Below the pieces are notes generated by a model. The model saw only the letters and a program-made list of their open reading frames with translations. It was not told the DNA's origin and ran no database searches. The translations under genes were made by a program, and so were the position numbers. Positions 34,454 to 46,400 of a stretch of DNA of 64,000 nt are shown here, in pieces. Numbering within the stretch: position 1 is the stretch's first letter; each line of letters begins with the position of its first letter. Source of the stretch: Arenicola marina (lineage: Eukaryota; Annelida; Polychaeta; Arenicolidae); NCBI GenBank assembly GCA_964019135.1, contig OZ025248.1, forward strand, positions 12,221,574-12,285,573, in the 5' to 3' direction.

Positions 34454-37400
34454 ATGGGTAATTCCTGTCAGTGTTTGGGCGGCGGAGACGGAAACTACGG
34501 CATGGTGGGGCGTAAGCCCGCCACGGAGGGCGAGTCGGCCAGTGGCGGGGAGGGAAATCCCACCGACTCTGAAGTGACCGCTAAAGGTCGAAGCGGCAGC
34601 TACCGAAGGACAGAGGCTAAGTATCACGTCCCCGAGACCAACGGGAATTCTGCGGTGAATTCGGGATCGCCAAGAAAGCAGCCCGCGCAGAGTCCCAAGA
34701 GAGACACGAACGCCAATCAGACGAAGGGTGATAGCCATGGTGACGACCCTGACTCGGCGGACCCTGGCAACCACGTGCCGTCTGAGACCCCGGCCAGCAG
34801 CGATGGGGCGCCTCCCGCGAGAAGAGCGTTAAAGACCCACGTGGAGGTTTTCCTCGTCGGCCAGAAAAAGGCGAAAAATCTTCGCGCTGAGCGGGACGTT
34901 CGTGATGGCGAGGATCGCGTCCCGGCTTCGGATGCCGTCGTGGCTCCGGATGTCATCCAGATTTCGCTAGATGACGAAAAACAAGATGGCGACCTCGAAC
35001 CGACGACGGGTGGTCGGAGCAATCCTGGGTTTGAAGGTGACGCCGATGAGACGCCCGTACTGTCCATGCCCGACACCATACGTGGCGAGGATGGGATAGC
35101 TGACGGCTCTGGGGGGATTGCCAATCCCGCCTTCGAAACTCACGAGGAACCACGTGACGTGACCGGTGACGTCACGGAGAACGGCGCTAACGCTGGTAAT
35201 GACGTCATGGCGCATGGAGTTCCGGTGCTGCGAGAAGAGAGAGACAACGATGAAGCGGATTTACCGCCACCTCCGCTAGAGAGCGCAGAAGAGGAGATGT
35301 TGCAGGCAAGTCCGCGAGACGTCAGCCGCAGGGATAGCTTCACATACTTCTTCGGATTGTCCAGCCTCAAGTTGGGCACCCAGGCGGACCGAGCTGTCGA
35401 CGAGATGATTGCGGTAAGAGTCCTCATGCAGTGTTAAGAGATAATCATACACCAATCGTCATTAATATCAGAATAGATTAACCTGCTTCACTACGTTAAT
35501 CTTTAGTGGATAATTGACTTCATTGGTTTATAGGTTTCTCAAATTTAAATTTATGACTGTATGTGCAATTTTACGGTTTTATACACATGTGCGCATTTAC
35601 AGCCCCGTTATTATCATGCCCAGATATGTTGACCGATGTGTACTCTCATACAAAAAGATAGTATTTATGAAACTATAAAATACAAAATTATCGTACGAGA
35701 GCAACAAAACGTGTCCGACAAAAGGATAGTTTCGTCCTCTATGAGAATCACCCAGACTTGCTAGCCAGGAAGTGTCACCGCGACCGACTTCACAGTTGGC
35801 TAAATCTGAATCTAAATTCAAAAGCGACGGCACTGGCCCTGAGCTATCTTGTACCTTGTACTCAATCTGTGGCCCAATGTTTACTGCAGCAAATATTGTC
35901 CTATGCCATATATTTGCAAAGCTTGTCTCTAGATTCCAATAGCACATGAAGTACGTGGACCTACTCAGTATTTCGTCAAGACTACCAGAGTTCTGCTTTG
36001 GTCTGGCCGGCGGAAGATGATCGAGACAAAATACGATGCGATGTTCTTCCCTTCCATAAGGGTCCATAAATAAGACACTATATTGCATTACCGTAATAGT
36101 TCTTCCTGTAAAAAGTGCAATAATTGATGACATATATGATGTTGTTTAAAGAATAGTTTTATTACATTTACAATTTGACGTTACGTAGGAAATAGAAACA
36201 ATCGAAGAAAAGCTGTGTTCCACGTTGGTTGCGGACGACAAGCCCGAGAGTGAAGGACACCCAACGAGCAATCTGTACGAAGACGTTCTCGACAAGTTAC
36301 GGGACGTTTGCCGTAAAGTGGAAAACGTTCTTCGTGGGAATCAGTTGGCCAATGAAGAGGTATATATTTTGTTCTCTGCGCCATATTCCAACAAGGAATA
36401 GGTACTTTTCATCTACACATGATAACTCCGATCCACACGAGGTTTTCGTTATAAAATCAGGTCACACACCACATCCCTCATTCCATGGGATCTTCAAGGG
36501 AAACGTTTGTGTCTACATTATTATTTAATATGGAAATACACGTAATCTTATGCAGCTAAGTTTGTCGATTGGATACAATTAAGCAACGCCAGGAACTACG
36601 TATACTTTTGAGACCATCATTTGTCCATTGACATATCATTAGGTAAACATGAATGAGTCTTTGATATGTTCTCACCAACAGGAAAGCGAGTCATGGTTGG
36701 CGCTTCCGGAGCTAAAGGATCTTCTGAATACATATTCTAAGGTGATCAAGTCATTTCGTCGTCTCACTTGTGTCTCTCATTTCATACTCTTATCGCTACT
36801 TTAGTATTTCAAAATGAACGTTGCGCGATACCTATACCTGATAACTGTCTAAAGACATATATTCTTAATTATTAATGATTATTTTTTATGATTGCATCTC
36901 GGACAAACTTTCCATAGATTCTTGCATATGTTCAGCTAAGGACAAATATTCTTAAAGTTGCATGTCGAGTTCTTTCCCGCCAAACCTAAGCCCAGGCGAC
37001 ATTTATATCAAAATTTGCAGAAAACTCGATTGTTCCATTCCATAAATTCAGAAACCTGATAAACCTCGCCGTTTCGGCTGTTGTGTGGCAAACGTGTCTA
37101 TCCCGCGACACCACAGCACTCTGTCGCGACACTGCTACTTATAACAAAGCATCGCGAAGCACACAGACTGATGACGTTTACCACTGAAAGGAAAATTTGT
37201 GGTAAATTGATATCACGGGCAAGGCTAAGAGACAATATTTGGCAGTCTGGCATGGGTGGAGTATACACAAAACCAATCTTGAATGATTCAAGGACTGATT
37301 CTTATTTGTATTTTGACCTCTTTAGTTTGGCGGGAAAGAGCTCGACATGCAACTTTAATTACTAAGAATCGTTTATGAAATAATGTACTTTACATCTTGT

Positions 37401-40400
37401 ACATCTTGCAGAAATCGCACGACTTACAAGAAGATACAACTAAGTCACTACTTGAAGCCGCAGAGAGGAAGGACGAAGCTCAGCTAAAGGACATTCTCGA
37501 GGACTACAACAAAAGACAAGAAGAATTGGTGCGCATGCGCGACAACGAGCGAGAGGGTTTTTTGAAGAAGCTAAAAGGTGGGTTTGAATTAACTTCACAG
37601 ATCATAGATGATAAGACATAACATAGCGAATAACTTCCAAGATTCTATCAGATTTATACGGCATACCTTAACTAGTCACAATTATTTGAAGTCATTAACG
37701 AGACAGGCCTGTTAAAGAAAATATGACACTTATTTCTTTGTGTATATTTCCTGTTCAGCAAACCTGGCAAGCCGAGAAGATGGCACGGCTAGACTAAGGT
37801 TACCCAGTGCAGCTGAAGACGAGACGCCGGAGAAGGAACAGCGAGATTCTGGAAGCGCGGATGAATACACAGCCGCCGACGAGGCTAAAGACGCAGAAGA
37901 CGTCAGACAGAAATACGCCGAGATTCTTCAAGACGATGCGGCGGATGTGGACGGGAGTTCTGAGGTTTGTCTTACCCCGCTAATCTGGGGCATGTTTCAT
38001 CCATTGATTCTTCATCGTCCCTATGAGGCTCTTTTGTGCACAAAAACGGCCTGAAACACCAATTCATTTCATTTCATTTCTCTTAACGCCCAGGCGTGAG
38101 TGGCCTAGGCGAGAATCATATGGGATGTTTCTGATCATAACGGCCACCTATAAGGCCACGGTTTGTCAGCGTTCATTGATAAGTGTGGTGACTTGTTGGC
38201 ATTTAGTGACAGCAAATAACTGGTACGCACTCTTGCAGCAGTCATCTTCTGCGGATGATACTTCCTCGGCCAGCGAAGAGGAATCGGAGGAGGAGGAAAC
38301 AGTGAGTCGTCACGTGAGAGTTTGCCTATGACACTTATATGTCAGTGCCGACATATATCAATGCGCGTGTGGCCCACGGATACAAATTAAAATAGACATG
38401 ATAAGAGAGATCTTAGCGATTTTTCTTACATTTACGAATATATATATATATATGGTAATTAATAGATCATATCTTGGTCTTGCGCGACAGGAAGCAAAGG
38501 CGACCTTGAAGTTGACACTGACTGCAGATATCAAGGACAAGATACAGGACATGACGTCAGAGGACTTCCGGTCGCTCATGGCGACATACCGCCAGGATCG
38601 CGCTAAACTAAAGGGAGTCCGTGAGGCTGAACAGGATCACCTCAAGAAGGCGATGTGGAAGAAACTGGCTGGCAAGACACGTCAGCTCAGCTTCGATCAA
38701 CCCAGCAAGGTATTCTGTGTAATATAGCGTCTACCTCATCTGTTTGTGTCGACAGAAAATTATTACATTACGGCGTAGAAAAAGTGCAAATTAAATATCG
38801 ATGCGATGAAGCGCCGCTGTAGCTAGGTCTGTAGCGCACTGACCGACACTCTCGGATAGTTCGAATAGTTCGAACAACCAACTCATATTCTGTAATTGAA
38901 GACTTGTTACTTGCAAGTATATTTCTGCAAACGCAACAATTAACAGGAATCCGGAAGGGTACGTTTGGTTATCGGCACCGAACATCCAAACGTTTTTCTT
39001 GGCCATATATCGTTCTATGCGACAATTTGCGAAATGTAAGCCATGCATGTCGGTCAACTTTGTGGTTGCGAGGAACGGAACTGAACATTCGCTGTCCAGT
39101 GCAGATATATGCGCCATTCGACCGTGGCGCAAGATTTATATGAGTACTGATATGTGAGTGTTTACCCTTAGCTTAACGGCCCAAGATTTCTATGAGTATT
39201 GATAAGTGAGTGTTTTTTTCCTTAGCTTAACGGCGTGGCTGAGGAGCCCAGTGAGAACGAGGCTGGATCAAACGCCGGAACACAAAGCGATGCCCTTGAT
39301 GTTGAGCTGAGGGATGCCTTCGTACAAGTAGATGCCGATGTAAGAAAAACACAGTTTTTACCCTATATCAAGATACACTAAGTGCTTGGTCATACCACAC
39401 GAGAGGCGCTGAATCTATACTACTCACAATTTGCTAAGGATCACCTCTATGCAGAGATATCTGAGTGTATAACAGAGATATCTGGGTGTATAACAGGTGA
39501 TTGTGTAATTCTACTATAATACAAAGACGTTTGTCTTTACCATGCATGGTGGCACACGAGTAACAGATTGGACACAGATTGGGGAAAGTTTATCTGTATT
39601 ATAGTAGAATTACACAGTCACCTGTTATACACTCGGATATCTCTGCATAGAGGTGATCTTTAGCAAAATGTGAGTAGTATATATACAGTCCCCCAGAGAA
39701 GGCCATACATATTTATTCATATCAGTTTGTATTCTCTACTCTCCCTTCCTTCTCCCATTGACGCGATATGATCAAAAGTGGTTAAAGCGTCCTAAATAAC
39801 CAACGAACCAACCTTAATATATTGCTGGGTTTGGGGGGGTTCCGCGGTAAAGCTTCCCCTTTTTCACCGCCAAAATCTGCTTGGTCGGGGCGTTTTACCG
39901 GGTCGCAAGTTAAGAAATCCGCTCTACAGGGGTATCTTTTCCATCACGAATATCCGCTCTTTCAGGCATCAAGACACCCCCGGAACTCAGAACTCAGCAG
40001 ATTGGTATATTAGGGCCCCCCCCCGACCCCCCCCGCGAGATTATATCATAACCATATCTGTCCCGGCGTAATACATTTTACTATATACCATAGAATACTA
40101 ACAAAAGATACCAGAATCGTTTTGGGCTGACATATTTGCATTTGAGGACAGAGATTTAATTAGGGTCTAGTATTCCTGAGTAAAATTCCATAAGATGGTG
40201 TAAATTTTTCGCAGATGTGCCTTGGTACTGACCAAGTGAACGATGAACTCAGTGGCATCGACTTGTCCGACAAGCAAAGTGTGAAGACAATGCTGAGTCA
40301 GCATTTTAAGGCCAATCAGGAACTGCGAGATCACCAACGACAGTCAGCGAAGGAGCACCGAACGAAATTACTCACGAAGCTACGAGCTAGGCTCCAACAG

Positions 40401-43400
40401 GTAACAAATAGACATATTTCATTTAACTCTGGTCTCATGAAGTTAACTGAACGAATGCGATAGCGTTTGCCTCCTCCTTCTTGCCCCTCCTCTTCCTTCA
40501 TCTCTTCCCCTCCTTGGCATCCATCTGTCTCCGTCTTCTGCTCTATCTCTCCTCTTCTCTGCCTCTATCTCTCCCCTCCTCTCCCATCTCTCTTCTTCTT
40601 CCTCCATCTCTCCCCTACTCTTCCTCCATCTCTCCCCTACTCTTTCTCCATCTCTTCCCTACTCTTTCTCCATCTCTCCTCTACTCTTCCTCCGTCTCTC
40701 CCCTACTCTTCCTCTATTTCTCCCCTACTCTTCCTCCATCTCTCCCCTACTCTTCCTCCATCTTTCCTCTACTCTTCCTCCATATCTCCCCTCTTCTTCC
40801 TTCATCTCTCCTCTCTTCTTCCTCCATCTCTCCCCTCTTCTTCCTCCATCTCTCCCCTACTCTTCCTCCATCTCTCCCCTCTTCTTCCTCCATCTCTCCC
40901 CTACTCTTCCTCCATCTCTCCCCTACTCTTCCTCCATCTCTCACCTACTCTTCCTCCATCCCTCCCCTACTCTTCCTCCATCTCTCCCCACTTCTTCCTC
41001 CATCTCTCCCCTCTTCTTCCTCCATCTCTCCCCTACTCTTCCTCCATCTCTCCCCTCTTCTTCCTCTATCTCTCCCCTACTCTTCCTTAATCTCTTCCCT
41101 ACTCTTCCTCCATCTCTCCCCTACTCTTCCTCCATCTCTCACCTACTCTTCCTCCATCTCTCCCCTACTCTTCCTCCATCTCTCCCCTACTCTTCCTCCA
41201 TTTCTTCCCTACTCTTCCTCCATCTCTCACCTACTCTTCCTCCATCTCTCCCCTACTCTTCCTCCATCTCTCCCCTACTCTTCCTCCATTTCTTCCCTAC
41301 TCTTCCTCCATCTCTCACCTACTCTTCCTCCATCTCTCACCTACTCTTCCTTCATATCTCCCCTCTTCTTCCTTCATCTCTCCTCTCTTCTTCCTCCATC
41401 TCTCCCCTCTTCTTCCTCCATCTCTCCCCTACTCTTCCTCCATCTCTCCCCTCTTCTTCCTCCATCTCTCCCCTACTCTTCCTCCATCTCTCCCCTACTC
41501 TTCCTCCATCTCTCCCCTACTCTTCCTCCATTTCTTCCCTACTCTTCCTCCATCTCTCACCTACTCTTCCTCCATCTCTCCCCTACTCTTCCTCCATCTC
41601 TCCCCTACTCTTCCTCCATTTCTTCCCTACTCTTCCTCCATCTCTCACCTACTCTTCCTCCATCTCTCACCTACTCTTCCTTCATATCTCCCCTCTTCTT
41701 CCTTCATCTCTCCTCTCTTCTTCCTCCATCTCTCCCCTCTTCTTCCTCCATCTCTCCCCTACTCTTCCTCCATCTCTCCCCTCTTCTTCCTCCATCTCTT
41801 CCCTACTCTTCCTCCATCTCTCCCCTACTCTTCCTCCATCTCTCACCTACTCTTCCTCCATCTCTCCCCTACTCTTCCTCCATCTCTCCCCTACTCTTCC
41901 TCCATCTCTCACCTACTCTTCCTCCATCTCTCCCCTACTCTTCCTCCATCTCTCCCCTCTTCTTTCTCCATCTCTCACCTACTCTTCCTCCATCTCTCCC
42001 CTACTCTTCCTCCATCTCTCCCCTACTCTTCCTCCATCTCTCACCTACTCTTCCTCCATCTCTCCCCTACTCTTCCTCCATTTCTTCCCTACTCTTCCTC
42101 CATCTCTCACCTACTCTTCCTCCATCTCTCCCCTACTCTTCCTCCATCTCTCACCGACTCTTCCTCCATCTCTCCCCTACTCTTCCTCCATCTCTCCCCT
42201 CTTCTTCCTCCATCTCTCCCCTACTCTTCCTCCATCTCTCCCCTACTCTTCCTCCATCTCTCCCCTACTCTTCTTCCATCTCTCCCCTCTTCTTCCTCCA
42301 TCTCTCCCCTCTTCTTCCTCCATCTCTCCCCTACTCTTCCTCCATCTCTCCCCTACTCTTCCTCCATCTCTCCCCTCTTCTTCCTCCATCTCTCCCCTAC
42401 TCTTCCTCCATCTCTCCCCTACTCTTCCTCCATCTCTCCCCTCTTCTTCCTCCATCTCTCCCCTACTCTTCCTCCATCTCTCCCCTACTCTTCATCCATC
42501 TCTCACCTACTCTTCCTCCATCTCTCCCCTACTCTTCCTCCATCTCTCACCTACTCTTCCTCCATCTCTCCCCTACTCTTCCTCCATCTCTCCCCTCTTC
42601 TTCCTCCATCTCTCCCCTACTCTTCCTCCATCTCTCCCCTACTCTTCCTCCATCTCTCCCCTACTCTTCTTCCATCTCTCCCCTCTTCTTCCTCCATCTC
42701 TCCCCTCTTCTTCCTCCATCTCTCCCCTACTCTTCCTCCATCTCTCCCCTACTCTTCCTCCATCTCTCCCCTCTTCTTCCTCCATCTCTCCCCTACTCTT
42801 CCTCCATCTCTCCCCTACTCTTCCTCCATCTCTCCCCTACTCTTCTTCCATCTCTCCCCTCTTCTTCCTCCATCTCTCCCCTCTTCTTCCTCCATCTCTC
42901 CCCTACTCTTCCTCCCTCTCTCCCCTACTCTTCCTTCATCTCTCCCCTCTTCTTCCTCCATCTCTCCCTTCTTCTTACTCCATCTCTCCCCTGTTCTTCC
43001 GCCATCTCTCCCCTACTCTTCCTCCATCTCTCCCTTACTCTTCCTCCATCTCTCCCCTACTCTGCCTCCATCTCTCCCCTCCTCTCCCATCTCTCTCTTC
43101 TTCTTCCTCCATCTCTCCCCTACTCTGCCTCTATCTCTCCCCTCCTCTCCCATCTCTCTCTTCTTCTGCCTCCATCTCTCCCCTACTCTGCCTCTATCTC
43201 TCCCCTCCTCTCCCATCTGTCTCTTCTTCTTCCTCCATCTCTCCCCTACTCTTCCTCCATCTCTCCCCTACTCTGCCTCCATCTCTCCCCTACTCTTCCT
43301 CCATCTCTCCCCTACTCTTCCTCTATCTCTCCCCTCCTCTGCCTCCATCTCTCCCCTCCTCTGCCTCCATCTCTTCCCTCCTCTGCCTCCATCTCTCCCC

Positions 43401-46400
43401 TACTCTTCCTCTATATCTCCCCTCCTCTCCCGTCTCTCCCCTCCTCTTCCTCCATCTCTCCCCTACTATTCCTCTATCTCTCCTCTCCCATCTCTCCCCT
43501 CCTCTTCCTACATCTCTCTCCTACTCTTCCTCCCTCTCTCCCCTACTCTTCCTCCATCTCTCCCCTACTCTTCCTCTATCTCTCCCCTCCTCTGCCTCCA
43601 TCTCTCCCCTCCTCTGCCTCCATCTCTTCCCTCCTCTGCCTCCATCTCTCCCCTACTCTTCCTCTATATCTCCCCTCCTCTGCCTCCATCTCTCCCCTCC
43701 TCTTCTTCCATCTCTCCCCTACTCTTCCTCCATCTCTCCCCTACTCTGCCTCCATCTCTCCCCTACTCTTCCTCCATCTCTCCCCTACTCTTCCTCTATC
43801 TCTCCCCTCCTCTGCCTCTATCTCTCCCCTCCTCTGCCTCCATCTCTTCCCTCCTCTGCCTCCATCTCTCCCCTACTCTTCCTCTATATCTCCCCTCCTC
43901 TCCCGTCTCTCCCCTCCTCTTCCTCCATCTCTCCCCTACTATTCCTCTATCTCTCCCCTCCTCTCCCATCTCTCCCCTCCTCTTCCTACATCTCTCTCCT
44001 ACTCTTCCTCCCTCTCTCCCCTACTCTTCCTCCATCTCTCCCCTACTCTTCCTCTATCTCTCCCCTCCTCTGCCTCCATCTCTTCCCTCCACTGCCTCCA
44101 TCTCTCCCCTACTCTTCCTCTATATCTCCCCTCCTCTGCCTCCATCTCTCCCCTCCTCTTCCTCCATCTCTCCCCTACTATTCCTCTATCTCTCCCCTCC
44201 TCTCCCATCTCTCCCCTCCTCTTCCTACATCTCTCTCCTACTCTTCCTCCCTCTCTCCCCTACTCTTTCTCCATCTCTCCCTTACTCCTCCTCTATCTCT
44301 CCCCTCCTCTGCCTCCATCTCTCCCCTACTCCTCCTCTATCTCTCCCCTCCTCTGCCTCCATCTCTCCCCTACTCTTCCTCCATCTCTCCCCTACTCCTC
44401 TTCGTCTCTCCCCTTCTCTTCCTCCATCTCCCACCTTCTCTTCCTCTACCCCCTTTCCTCCGTCTCTCCCCTTCTCTTGCTCTACCCCCCCCCCTCTATC
44501 TCCATCTCTCCCCTCCTTTTACCCACATCTTATCGGTCGCCACCACCACGCCCCCATGAATCCGAATCGACACCGAAAACCACGTATCACATCACACATC
44601 ACATCTTCCATGTATCCCCTCCTCTTCCTCCATCTCTCCCCTCCTCTTCCTTCACCTATCCCTCTTCTTCCTCCGTCTCTCCCTCTTCTTCCTCCGTCTC
44701 TCCCCTTCTCTTCCTCCATCTCTCCCCTCCTCTTCCTTCACCTATCCCTCTTCTTCCTCCGTCTCTCCCTCTTCTTCCTCCGTCTCTCCCCTTCTCTTCC
44801 TCCATCTCTCCCCTCCTCTTCCTTCACCTATCCCTCTTCTTCCTCCGTCTCTCCCTCTTCTTCCTCCGTCTCTCCCCTTCTCTTCCTCCATCTCTCCCCT
44901 CCTCTTCCTTCACCTATCCCTCTTCTTCCTCCGTCTCTCCCTCTTCTTCCTCCGTCTCTCCCCTTCTCTTCCTCCATCTCTTCCCCCATCAAGCTAAAAT
45001 ACCAGACAAGTTATCCCTTTGCACAACATTAATATGTTGTTTGAAATATGGCACCATGATTTGCCCTTTCAGAGGGATGAGACAACAGCTCGGGATATAG
45101 AGGACATGTATGATGAATATCAAAAGACTGAGGAGGACATCACGGAAGTAAGTAGGCCTACGGGATATAGTGCCTGTTGTACTTGAACATACTGGGTTCC
45201 AGTGTTGTAATAACATAACCTATATAGAGGTTGGCAATTCCATAGGTTGAAATGACCAATTATGAAGGTGTATATCCATGTAATATTTTATACCCGTGTG
45301 AGTAAGATTACTACTAGATGCGATCGACCTTTGTTCTATTACAGCAAGAAGATGATTTACCAAAATCGTATCTGCTGAAGTTTGGCGAGCGAGCCGAGGT
45401 ATCTCGAGAGGACCTGCGAGATTTGCTGGAGTCCTACAAGTCTGACCAGGAGAAGATGATTCAGAGAAGGAAGGCAGAGGCTTCTAGACTACGGGAAAGA
45501 CTCCAGGAGAAGCTGGCAGCCCTCAAGGACATTCATGACAAGGACGAGGAGGATTCTGCAGAATCGCAAGAAGAAAACAACGAAGCTGAAAAGGTTTTGT
45601 GAGACTAAAAAACGCATTACTTGTTCGAATAAAATGCCTTAATTACGGAACTTATGAGGGCATTTGATCGTGTATCGAACAAAGCAAAGTTGCCACCTTA
45701 TACCAAACACCAAAATGTAACAAAAATGTGTTTGCGTGATCTGGATATAGACGGATATAGACTAATATTACGTGCATGTTCATGTGACGACCGCCAACAA
45801 AGATGGCGTGGTGAAGCGGGGCCTGACCTTCACACGGTTCAGTCCGCAACCTTCTGCTCGCACGTTACCTTACATTATATTCCATGTGGTGGTCGCTTAG
45901 GATTGTCCAATACAGGGCGACCTGAAAACTGTTTGGCCCCTATTGAATATAAGCAGTAATCTTTAATCCGAAATTGAGAATGAACTGTACCGATCAAGAC
46001 AAAACACGCCCACGTCATGGTCTCTCCGATTACCTTTTCGTTGCCGTGCCGTCCCGGGAGGTTCCTTGGCCCAATTTAGCCTGTATGTGCACAAAAGTGG
46101 CCTAAAACACCAACATGTCATGTCATGTCGTTGCCGTGCCCAGTATATGTAGATCAGAAAAGATATCATAAATAGCGTATCTGTCTTGCCATGGTAATCA
46201 GATAAGATATTGACAACACCTGCATGTACTAAACAATATCACCTGATACCATCTTTATGTATGTAGGCCGGATGTTAACTGTCGCTTCGGTTCCCATTTC
46301 AGGAGACTTCACAACTGGATAACGCTTTTTTCGAAGATCTGAGTAAGCGCCGAGCAGCAGGTGCGTTGAGCGAAGCGGACTTGGTCAGCCTCATCGACCA

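Noticed and set aside
40481-45100. A 1,539-codon Ser/Pro/Leu-rich open frame
   Set aside because: It runs through the intronic 22-bp pyrimidine array and across exon 10 in the wrong frame. The spliced gene explains the flanking exons.
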